Shown piece after piece: positions 40,591 through 47,661 of a stretch of DNA of 64,000 nucleotides. Position numbers and translations under genes: made by a program. Below the pieces are notes generated by a model, which was given only the letters and a program-made list of their open reading frames with translations, was not told the DNA's origin and did no database searches. The DNA is from Bacteroidota bacterium (GTDB lineage: Bacteria > Bacteroidota > Ignavibacteria > SZUA-365): assembly GCA_003246455.1 (NCBI GenBank), contig QKAF01000055.1:1-64000 (forward strand), read 5' to 3'. The first letter of the stretch is position 1. Every line of letters starts with the position of its first letter.

Positions 40591-42503
40591 TACTCTTCGA
40601 GTTTGGCTGCGAGTTCGAGCCAGCGGTCGGAGAGTTCGCCGATGCGCGCATCGATATCGTGGATGCGCTGCCCGAGTTCGGCGAGAACTGAATATTCCGT
40701 GGCGGCGTCGTTGAGTGTGACGCTCAGTGCCGCTTTCTCTTCTTCGAGCGTCGCGATGTCTCCCTCGAGCTGCGAATACTCGCGTTCTTCCTTCCATGTC
40801 AGTTTTTTCGCATTGCGGCTTCTTCGTTCCGCTGCGGCAGCGTCAGCTTCGCTGCTTTTCCCCTTCTTTCCTTCAGCCCCGTCACCTGCCTTGTTTCCTT
40901 CTTCCGCTTCCTTCCGCTCCAGGTACGCCGAGTAATTCCCGGGATACTGTCTGACTTTTCCCTCGCCGTCGAAGGAGTAGATGAAATCCACCGTGCGATC
41001 GAGAAACATGCGGTCGTGCGAAACGACCACGAGGAAGCCCTGGAAATGCGTCAGGTATTCCTCCAGCGCATTCAGCGTCTGTATGTCGAAGTCGTTGGTG
41101 GGTTCGTCGAGAAACAGCACGTTCGGGTTTTTCATCAGCACCATCAGCAGGGCGAGGCGCCGGCGTTCGCCGCCGGAGAGCGTGCCCATGAGCGCGCCCT
41201 GTTTCTTGTGCGGAAAATGAAAGCGCTTGAGCATGTCGGAGGCAGAGAGGTAGCGGTCGCGTCCCACGCCGGTGTCGATGTACTCCGCCACCTCGCGCAG
41301 CGTCGCGATCACGCTCTTGCTCGGATCGAAGTCGTTGTTCTCCTGTCGGAAGTACCCGATGTTCACCGATGTGCCGATTTTCACGCTGCCGGTATCGGAT
41401 TCGAGATCGCCGCAGAGAACGTTGAGAAGAGTGGACTTTCCGCAGCCGTTGGGACCGATGATGCCGATGCGTTCGCCGGCCGTGGAGCGGTGGGTGAAGT
41501 GCTCGAACAGCAGCTTGCCGCCGACGGACTTGCTGATATTGACCGCTTCGATGACCTTGCTGCCGAGAAAGGAATTCCCGACCTCGATCTGTACGTCCTT
41601 GATGACCACCGGACGCGGTGCGGCCTGGATCTCTCTGATCCAGTCGACGCGGCTTTTCTGTTTCGTGCGCCGTGCGCGTGCGCCGCGCTGCAGCCAGGCG
41701 AGTTCCTGCCGCAGGCGCGAGCGGTTTCGGTCGGCCTCGGCTTCCTGCGCGGCGATCATGGCTTCCTTGCGTTCGAGGTATTCCTCGTAATTCCCCGGGA
41801 AGCCGATCAGCTGCTGCTGTTCCATCTCCACGATGCGATTCACGACGGCATCGAGGAAATAGCGGTCGTGCGTGATGAGCAGGAGGGCCTTGTTCGATTT
41901 CTGCAGGCGATCCTGCAGCCACTGCACCGAATCCGCGTCAAGATGGTTCGTCGGTTCGTCGAGGATGAGCAGATCCGGATCGCGAAGAAGGGCGCGTGCG
42001 AGGGCGACACGCTTGCGCTGTCCGCCGGAGAGCCGGCGCACGTCCGCGTCGAACAGGGGGACCCCGAGTTTCTGCAGGATGATGCGCGCCTCGCTCTCGA
42101 GGTTCCATCCCCCGGCGTGGTCGATGCGTGCGGTCACGTCGTCGAGTTCGCGCTGCAGCGCGGCCTCATGACTCCGGGCGACCAGTGTGCACAGTTCCGC
42201 ATGCCGATCGAGGAGTTCGCGCACCTCGCGTCTGCCGTCCATCACGGCATCGAGCACCTGCTGTTCGCGCTCGAACGCAGGCAGCTGTTCGAGATACTCG
42301 AACGCGAAAGCGCTGTTCGCCGCGACCTCGCCCGTATCGGGCGATTCCAGTCCGGCGATGATCCGCAGCAACGTGGTTTTCCCTGCACCGTTACGTCCGA
42401 TGATCCCCACGCGCTCACCCTCCTCCATGCCGAACGAAACATCGGTGAAGAGGGGGTGGTCGTGAAAGGTCTTGCTGAGGTTGGTCGCCGAGAATAATAC
42501 CAT
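40590..42503 (-). CDS. ABC-F family ATPase (Uup-like)
   Basis: A 637-aa soluble protein with two ABC domains and no membrane segment. Walker A motifs are GRNGAGKTTLL and GPNGCGKSTLL; signatures are LSGGQRKRVALARAL and LSGGERRRLALLMVL; both Walker B/EQ regions are intact (LILDEPTNHLD, LFLDEPTNDFD). A C-terminal coiled coil of about 90 residues (LTWKEEREYSQLEGDIATLEE) matches Uup-type members, which act on ribosomes or branched DNA. I start at ATG 42503; a longer frame lacks family similarity. There is no Shine-Dalgarno, and heptamer array 5 lies 9 bp upstream of the start codon. Confidence 0.92.
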   Translation of the reverse strand: MVLFSATNLSKTFHDHPLFTDVSFGMEEGERVGIIGRNGAGKTTLLRIIAGLESPDTGEVAANSAFAFEYLEQLPAFEREQQVLDAVMDGRREVRELLDRHAELCTLVARSHEAALQRELDDVTARIDHAGGWNLESEARIILQKLGVPLFDADVRRLSGGQRKRVALARALLRDPDLLILDEPTNHLDADSVQWLQDRLQKSNKALLLITHDRYFLDAVVNRIVEMEQQQLIGFPGNYEEYLERKEAMIAAQEAEADRNRSRLRQELAWLQRGARARRTKQKSRVDWIREIQAAPRPVVIKDVQIEVGNSFLGSKVIEAVNISKSVGGKLLFEHFTHRSTAGERIGIIGPNGCGKSTLLNVLCGDLESDTGSVKIGTSVNIGYFRQENNDFDPSKSVIATLREVAEYIDTGVGRDRYLSASDMLKRFHFPHKKQGALMGTLSGGERRRLALLMVLMKNPNVLFLDEPTNDFDIQTLNALEEYLTHFQGFLVVVSHDRMFLDRTVDFIYSFDGEGKVRQYPGNYSAYLERKEAEEGNKAGDGAEGKKGKSSEADAAAAERRSRNAKKLTWKEEREYSQLEGDIATLEEEKAALSVTLNDAATEYSVLAELGQRIHDIDARIGELSDRWLELAAKLEE

Positions 42504-42511
42504 GAGGAATG

Positions 42512-42532
42512 GCTGATTGCTGATAGCTGATA
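42512..42532. repeat. heptamer array 5, (GCTGATW)3
   Basis: Three tandem 7-bp units, GCTGATT, GCTGATA and GCTGATA, immediately upstream of the ABC-F start codon, so they probably lie in its 5' leader. Same period as the other arrays. Confidence 0.75.
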
Positions 42533-42686
42533 CAAGAACGTAAGATAGCGATAGGAAGGGAGCGAAAGAAGGGGACGCCGGGACCACCTCCCAAACGCCC
42601 TGGAAGGGTGTTACTGTTGCATTTCCCAAATTATTCCTACATTCCGGTGGGAATTTCTTCCATTATTATCTTCTCGGAGGAGTCGT

Positions 42687-43328
42687 ATGGGAAACACGGG
42701 TCGATGGCTGCTCATCGTTTCGCTCCTCATGTTATTGCCCGCCGCCGCGCACGCGCAGGAGGAGGAGAACCTGAAGGCCTTTCTTGCCGACGATTCCCCC
42801 GCGCTGCTTTTCCAGGTGAGCGAATTATCGCTGCAGAGCTGGAACGGGGGAGTGGGCATGATGTTTTCCGTTTCGGAGGATATGCACTGGCGTTTCTCCC
42901 TCGCACCGAAATTCTCGGGTTCCGTCAATTCTTCGTCGGATACGATCTATGGTCCGCCGGAGGAGAACAGGACGACACTGGGTGTCGGCATAGCAGGCGG
43001 TCCAATCTGGGTCTTGTATCGGAGGCGAAATTTCTGTGTCACTGCGGGACCTGAATTCGGGTATGAATTCCGCACGGAGGATCATGAATCGATCCGCAGA
43101 GGGACCGTGCAGGGGGATTGGACAACGACGAGCCACATACTGAGCCTGCGCGGGGCTTTCGGCGCGGGATTCGCGCTCTCACCGTCGATCGCGCTCCACG
43201 CCGAATATCTTTTCGGAGGGGCGTATCAATTTGATGAATCCGAGAATCGTCTGCAGTACGGGACCTCGGAACTGTCATCCTGGAGCCTCATGACTTCCGC
43301 CCGGCTCGGCCTTATTATCCGTCTGTGA
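42687..43328 (+). CDS. outer-membrane beta-barrel-like protein, tandem family member 1
   Basis: A 213-aa protein with a signal peptide (MGNTGRWLLIV to AAAHAQ). The mature part begins with the motif DDSPALLFQVSELSLQSWNGGVGMMFS shared with the next gene, and ends in strands (TSARLGLIIRL) typical of small outer-membrane barrels. GGAGGAG precedes the ATG. No named family recognised. It is first of three small envelope genes in a row, 52 bp before the next. Confidence 0.7.
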   Translation: MGNTGRWLLIVSLLMLLPAAAHAQEEENLKAFLADDSPALLFQVSELSLQSWNGGVGMMFSVSEDMHWRFSLAPKFSGSVNSSSDTIYGPPEENRTTLGVGIAGGPIWVLYRRRNFCVTAGPEFGYEFRTEDHESIRRGTVQGDWTTTSHILSLRGAFGAGFALSPSIALHAEYLFGGAYQFDESENRLQYGTSELSSWSLMTSARLGLIIRL

Positions 43329-43380
43329 TGAGGCGCATGGTGGAGAACTTCGAATTCACACTCGAGGCCGAGGTTTTATA

Positions 43381-44022
43381 ATGCGAACCTGGCATTGCAT
43401 ACTCGCGGCATTACTCATTCTCTCCGCGAGAGCGGGGGCGCAGGAAGCACCCAGCGCGCTTGAACACTATCTGGGCAATGACCGGCCAGCACTGCTGTTC
43501 GAAGCCACGACGTTGTCGATAAACGACATACAGGGCGGTATCGGAGTGCTTTTTTCTCCCTCATCCACGTTTCACATCCCTGTGGTCATCGTTCCAATAG
43601 TTACACGTGATAACCGACGGAGTATCGATCAATATGAAAACGGAGAAATTATTTCGGGTGATGTAAAGTCAACCGGAATAGACATCGGCATCATTGCTGC
43701 GCCCTACTGGGTGCTAACGACTGAAGAGGAATTCTGCTTTACAGCTGGGCCCCTTCTCGGGTACTCCATTCTTTATTCTTCCCGCGAGGCGTCCGCTTTC
43801 TCCGATAAAAACGGATTCCATTATTTCTCCAATGATGAAGGGATTTATAATCACCGTCTTCAGATCGGATTCACTGCTGGCGCCGGCTATGCATACCGTT
43901 TAACAGGGGAGAGCATGTACTGGTCATCGAAGTTTACAGACCGGCGGTTCTTTCGAATTTCAGCCTGGAAGGATTGGCGTTTCCGAACCGCCGGTTCACT
44001 GACGCTCGGGGTGCGGTTATGA
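43381..44022 (+). CDS. outer-membrane beta-barrel-like protein, tandem family member 2
   Basis: A 213-aa paralogue of the preceding gene. After the signal peptide (MRTWHCILAALLILSARAGAQ) it has NDRPALLFEATTLSINDIQGG, matching the opening of member 1, then a shared FCFTAGPLLGY / FCVTAGPEFGY segment and a final strand SLTLGVRL. GAGG lies 8 nt before the ATG. Its stop overlaps the next start (ATGA). Codon use here is slightly more AT-rich than in neighbours. Function unknown. Confidence 0.7.
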   Translation: MRTWHCILAALLILSARAGAQEAPSALEHYLGNDRPALLFEATTLSINDIQGGIGVLFSPSSTFHIPVVIVPIVTRDNRRSIDQYENGEIISGDVKSTGIDIGIIAAPYWVLTTEEEFCFTAGPLLGYSILYSSREASAFSDKNGFHYFSNDEGIYNHRLQIGFTAGAGYAYRLTGESMYWSSKFTDRRFFRISAWKDWRFRTAGSLTLGVRL

Positions 44023-44684
44023 AACGATGTCTGATTATTCTGATGCTTACCGGTGTCCTGATTACTTCTCAGCAGTCCTATAGTCAGGAGACAGGGATAT
44101 CCTCGTCGGAAACGTTCCAACAGAACCGATCGATCGGATTCAGGGCTTCGGGAAGAAGCATCCAATCGATGTTCTCGCTGAACGCCATGGCATTGCTCGT
44201 GCCTGTCTCCGACAACCTGGAAATCCAGGCGATGCTCGGGTACCGGGACGGAAATTTCGGCAACTTCTGGGATCTTGGGATTTTGGACGATGCAGAGCAA
44301 CTCCCGCTGGCCTGGCCGTTTTCCACCATCCTTCTTCGTCTCGGTAGTGTCTATTCAACGGATGAGGTCTCCGGTTTCAGTACGCGCCTGGGCGGCACCT
44401 GTGAAATGACCTTCAACGTTCCGGGCGAACAGGGGGTGGCAGCCTCTGTCAGGCGAGCCTCGCTCGGGAGCGGAGGATTGCGCATCGGGATCGTAGCGGG
44501 AGTGAACTGGTCGTTCCATCGCCGTATCCGTCTCAGCGCATACTACTGGCCGTACTACTATCGCATCGTGAAGGCAGAAGGGCTGGAAGCGCGCGATGAG
44601 AACGGTGGACCTACCAAAAACTACCGCTGTACCACTGGAATCTCGATCCCTGTCATCCTCGAAATCGCCGTCAAACCGTTCTGA
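44019..44684 (+). CDS. outer-membrane beta-barrel-like protein, tandem member 3
   Basis: A 221-aa protein with signal peptide MKRCLIILMLTGVLITSQQS and a strand-rich mature part (LEIQAMLGYRDGNFGNFW, GLRIGIVAGVNWSFHRRIRLSA, ISIPVILEIAVKPF), ending in Phe as outer-membrane proteins often do. Only the general layout resembles members 1 and 2; direct paralogy is less clear. The ATG overlaps the previous stop by 4 bp, showing translational coupling. A terminator follows about 30 bp later. Confidence 0.7.
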   Translation: MKRCLIILMLTGVLITSQQSYSQETGISSSETFQQNRSIGFRASGRSIQSMFSLNAMALLVPVSDNLEIQAMLGYRDGNFGNFWDLGILDDAEQLPLAWPFSTILLRLGSVYSTDEVSGFSTRLGGTCEMTFNVPGEQGVAASVRRASLGSGGLRIGIVAGVNWSFHRRIRLSAYYWPYYYRIVKAEGLEARDENGGPTKNYRCTTGISIPVILEIAVKPF

Positions 44685-44714
44685 TTCGTTGGAGCGGGCC
44701 GTTTTCTCCCCATT

Positions 44715-44750
44715 GCGTCCCCGTTTTCTGTACGTGGGACGCTTTTTTTT
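44715..44750 (+). terminator. intrinsic terminator of the three-gene barrel cluster
   Basis: The stem GCGTCCC/GGGACGC with a 14-nt loop is followed by TTTTTTTT. A promoter-like TATATTCT follows at 44751-44758, with CTG 21 nt before it, so the next gene's promoter may overlap the terminator. Confidence 0.85.
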
Positions 44751-44813
44751 GTATATTCTGCAATTCGGGTACGATTTAACCAGACTTCATCCATAAAAGA
44801 CGGAGACCGTCGC

Positions 44814-46190
44814 ATGAAAGAACTCCTCGATTATTTCAAGGCAAATGAGGCACGGTATCTCAAGGAACTGACGGAATTCATCGCCATTCCGAGCATCAGC
44901 GCAGACCCCGCACGTCGGAAGGATATTTCGAAAACCGCGACGTTCGTGGAAAAGCAGCTGAAAGGCGCAGGGCTCAAAAACGTCAAGCAGTATCCCACCA
45001 AGGGAAACCCTGTGGTGTACGGGGAGTGGCTCGGCGCGAAGGACGCCCCGACCGTGCTGATCTACGGGCACTACGACGTGCAGCCGGTCGACCCGGTGGA
45101 GAAATGGAAAACTCCGCCGTTCGAGATGACCATCAAGAACGGGAAAATGTTCGCACGCGGGACGGCGGACGACAAGGGACAGGTGTTCATCCTGTTCAAG
45201 GTGATCGAGGCTTACCTGAAGAACCGCAAGAACTTACCGGTGAACGTGAAAGTGATTGTCGAGGGTGAGGAAGAGGTGGGGAGCACCAACCTCGCTTCTT
45301 TCGTCAAGAAGAACCAGCGGCTGCTCGCCTGTGATACCATCCTGATCGCGGATACGAACATGCTGGGCAAGACGCAGCCGAGCATCACCTATGGACTGCG
45401 CGGACTGACCTACCTGGAAGTGTCGGTTACCTCGCTTTCCGGCGATCAGCATAGCGGAACCTACGGCGGCGGTGTCGCGAATCCGATCCAGGTTCTCGCG
45501 GAAATGCTGGTCCAGTGCAAGGATCCGAAAACCAGCAAGATCAAAATTCCCGGATTCTACGACGACGTCGTTCAGCTGACCAAAAAAGACCGGGCGGAAC
45601 TGGCGAAAATCCCGCATGACGACATGCTGTACGCCCGTTCGATCGGCGCGACCAGGACATTCGGCGAAAAGGGGTATACCACGACCGAACGTACCGGCGC
45701 GCGTCCGACCTTCGAAATCAACGGCATCTGGGGCGGTCATACGGGCGCAGGCGTGAAAACCGTGCTCCCTGCATCCGCTCATGCGAAGGTGTCCATGCGT
45801 CTCGTCGCGAATCAGCAGCCGGACAAGATCGCCAAGCTCTTCATCGATTACTTCAAGAGCATTGCTCCCGACACGGTGAAGGTGGACGTGAAGCTGTATG
45901 ACAACAACGGTCATGCCGCGCTGACCCCGCTCAATTCACCGGGAATGCGCGCCGCCGCGGCCGCCATCAAGAAGGTCTACAAGAAAGATCCGTTTTACAC
46001 GCGTGAAGGCGGATCCATCCCCGTGGTCGCCGATTTTCAGCAGCTGCTCGGTGTCGACGCCATTCTTCTCGGCTTCGGACTGCCCGATGATAATCTGCAT
46101 GCCCCCAACGAAAAACTCGACATCAGCCAGTTCCGCGCGGGACTCGCAACGACGATGTATTTCCTCGAGGAGTACGCGACGGCAAAGTAG
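44814..46190 (+). CDS. M20 family dipeptidase
   Basis: A 458-aa zinc peptidase of the M20 family, dipeptidase branch. Metal ligands are visible in YGHYDVQP (His, Asp), GTADDKGQ (Asp), EGEEEVGS (Glu-Glu, general base and ligand) and a C-terminal His in NLHAPNEKLD. The lid/dimerisation domain (about residues 195-350) includes FEINGIWGGHTGAGVKTVLP. Members cut dipeptides or related N-acyl amino acids in the cytoplasm. No signal peptide. Monocistronic, with a terminator downstream. Confidence 0.93.
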   Translation: MKELLDYFKANEARYLKELTEFIAIPSISADPARRKDISKTATFVEKQLKGAGLKNVKQYPTKGNPVVYGEWLGAKDAPTVLIYGHYDVQPVDPVEKWKTPPFEMTIKNGKMFARGTADDKGQVFILFKVIEAYLKNRKNLPVNVKVIVEGEEEVGSTNLASFVKKNQRLLACDTILIADTNMLGKTQPSITYGLRGLTYLEVSVTSLSGDQHSGTYGGGVANPIQVLAEMLVQCKDPKTSKIKIPGFYDDVVQLTKKDRAELAKIPHDDMLYARSIGATRTFGEKGYTTTERTGARPTFEINGIWGGHTGAGVKTVLPASAHAKVSMRLVANQQPDKIAKLFIDYFKSIAPDTVKVDVKLYDNNGHAALTPLNSPGMRAAAAAIKKVYKKDPFYTREGGSIPVVADFQQLLGVDAILLGFGLPDDNLHAPNEKLDISQFRAGLATTMYFLEEYATAK

Positions 46191-46214
46191 AACCGCGGAG
46201 AGCGTTTCACATTG

Positions 46215-46249
46215 GAGGATGAGTCTTCAGGCTCGTCCTCTTTTTTTTT
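46215..46249 (+). terminator. terminator of the dipeptidase gene
   Basis: An 11-bp stem with two G-U pairs (GAGGATGAGTC with GGCTCGTCCTC), loop TTCA, followed by nine T. The arms resemble the GGACGAGCC palindromes of this genome. Confidence 0.9.
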
Positions 46250-46253
46250 CTGC

Positions 46254-46288
46254 GGACGAACCTGAAGGTCCATCCTCCAGGGGAGGAT
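46254..46288. repeat. imperfect GGACGAACC palindrome and ATCCTCC inverted repeat
   Basis: GGACGAACC-TGAA-GGTCCATCC (46254-46275) forms an imperfect hairpin of the same type as the one at 6672. It merges into ATCCTCC-AGG-GGAGGAT (46272-46288), which abuts the methyltransferase stop. No T-run on the minus strand. Confidence 0.6.
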
Positions 46289-47562
46289 CATCTTTCGGCG
46301 AAGATCATGAGGTGTCCCTCGCCGCGTCGTGTAAGAATGATGACGCCCTTGCGCTTCCCTCGCAGGCGCAGCCGCTTCCGTACTTCATCCGGTGTTTCCG
46401 GGAAACCGCGTTTCTTGATTTCCGTCCCGGGACCGAAACCGAGTTCATCGGCAATGCGCTGCAGTTCCTTACGCTGGTACTGCGCACTGCGAAGAATGTG
46501 AAAACGCTGATGCCAGTGGCTTTCCGCCGGCTGTGAATCCGACCAGGCATAGGCGATCATTGGATCGATCGGTTCACAGCCCTGGTCGCGGCAGTAGGCC
46601 GCCACCGCACCGGTGCGGATGATCGCGGCATGGGGCTCGATCAGCCAGGCGGGCGAGTCCACGGCGATAGGTGAAGTATCCGGATTGGGCGACCACCGTT
46701 CTCCGGTGTCGGCATTGATGGCGCAGAGCGGGGGAAGGGACAGCCCGCGATGCAGCAGCTGTTCCTTGCATTCGCCTCCCGCCGCGACGGTGGCGACGCT
46801 CCATCCGTCCGGGACGTCCGCTGCAGGGGCGATCTTGATCAGGATCGGCAGACCGGGCGGCAGGGTTTCAAAAAAAGAAAACGGGGGGGAATACTCTTCA
46901 ATATCCACATGGCGGCGAAACCCGCCGGTCCCCGCGCCGGACCCCGCTCCGTGTGCTCTGCGGGGTACTTCTCCCCGTCGTGACGCATCCGGTGGCTGTT
47001 GTTCACGCCGTGCGGGATCGGCGAAAACCGCATCGAAGCGGTCGATGCGGAGCGCGGATGTCAGATCCTCGGCAAATCCGCAGAGGACGACGGCGTTATC
47101 CGTGCCTGCTGCGTCCAGGTTGTGCCGCAGCATGCGCGCATGCACGGCATCTGCTTCAATGCAGACCAGGGTTCGCGACACTCCTGCGAGGGGGACGCTG
47201 TCCGCGCCGATACCCGCGGCGATCTCCAATACGTTTCCGCTTGCGCCGGGCGCCGCATCGGCGAGAAGCGATGCATGCAGGCGGGCGGTCGAGGCGGACG
47301 AAGCCATCTCCAGCGCGTCACCCGTATAGAGCGCCTCCGCCGGCAGCGCGCACTTGCGTGCCCCGCGGTCCTGCAGGGAGAACTGCGCCATGCAGGCGGC
47401 GAGAATCGGCGTCGGGAGGTCGCTCCATTGTGCCCTCAGCGCCGTTTGTATTCTGAGCGAATCGGCGTATTTTTCAGTCTGTCTCCGATATTCCGAACGA
47501 ATTTCGGCGGCACGGTCTGAGGAAAAAAACGCAATATGGTCCCGGTTGAATTGAAAGTGCAT
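46288..47562 (-). CDS. class I SAM-dependent methyltransferase with THUMP-like C-terminal domain
   Basis: A roughly 424-aa protein. The Rossmann motif I is VLEIAAGIGADSVPLA, followed by CIEADAVHARMLRHNL and DAVFADPARR. The C-terminus (KKRGFPETPDEVRKRLRLRGKR, GVIILTRRGEGHLMIFAER) matches the THUMP-like domain of a Bacteroidota-wide methyltransferase family thought to act on RNA; the exact target is unknown. Start ATG 47562 chosen; TTG at 47595 is an alternative but has no better ribosome binding site. Gly/Arg-rich, low-complexity linker near residue 215. Confidence 0.82.
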   Translation of the reverse strand: MHFQFNRDHIAFFSSDRAAEIRSEYRRQTEKYADSLRIQTALRAQWSDLPTPILAACMAQFSLQDRGARKCALPAEALYTGDALEMASSASTARLHASLLADAAPGASGNVLEIAAGIGADSVPLAGVSRTLVCIEADAVHARMLRHNLDAAGTDNAVVLCGFAEDLTSALRIDRFDAVFADPARREQQPPDASRRGEVPRRAHGAGSGAGTGGFRRHVDIEEYSPPFSFFETLPPGLPILIKIAPAADVPDGWSVATVAAGGECKEQLLHRGLSLPPLCAINADTGERWSPNPDTSPIAVDSPAWLIEPHAAIIRTGAVAAYCRDQGCEPIDPMIAYAWSDSQPAESHWHQRFHILRSAQYQRKELQRIADELGFGPGTEIKKRGFPETPDEVRKRLRLRGKRKGVIILTRRGEGHLMIFAER

Positions 47563-47661
47563 TGGGGCAGTGTCTGAGATGGTCTCCTCCTGCAAGGTAC
47601 GATATTTCGCTTTTCTTTCTCTGCGCCGACCTCACCACTATCGAAAAATCGACCAGAGCTT

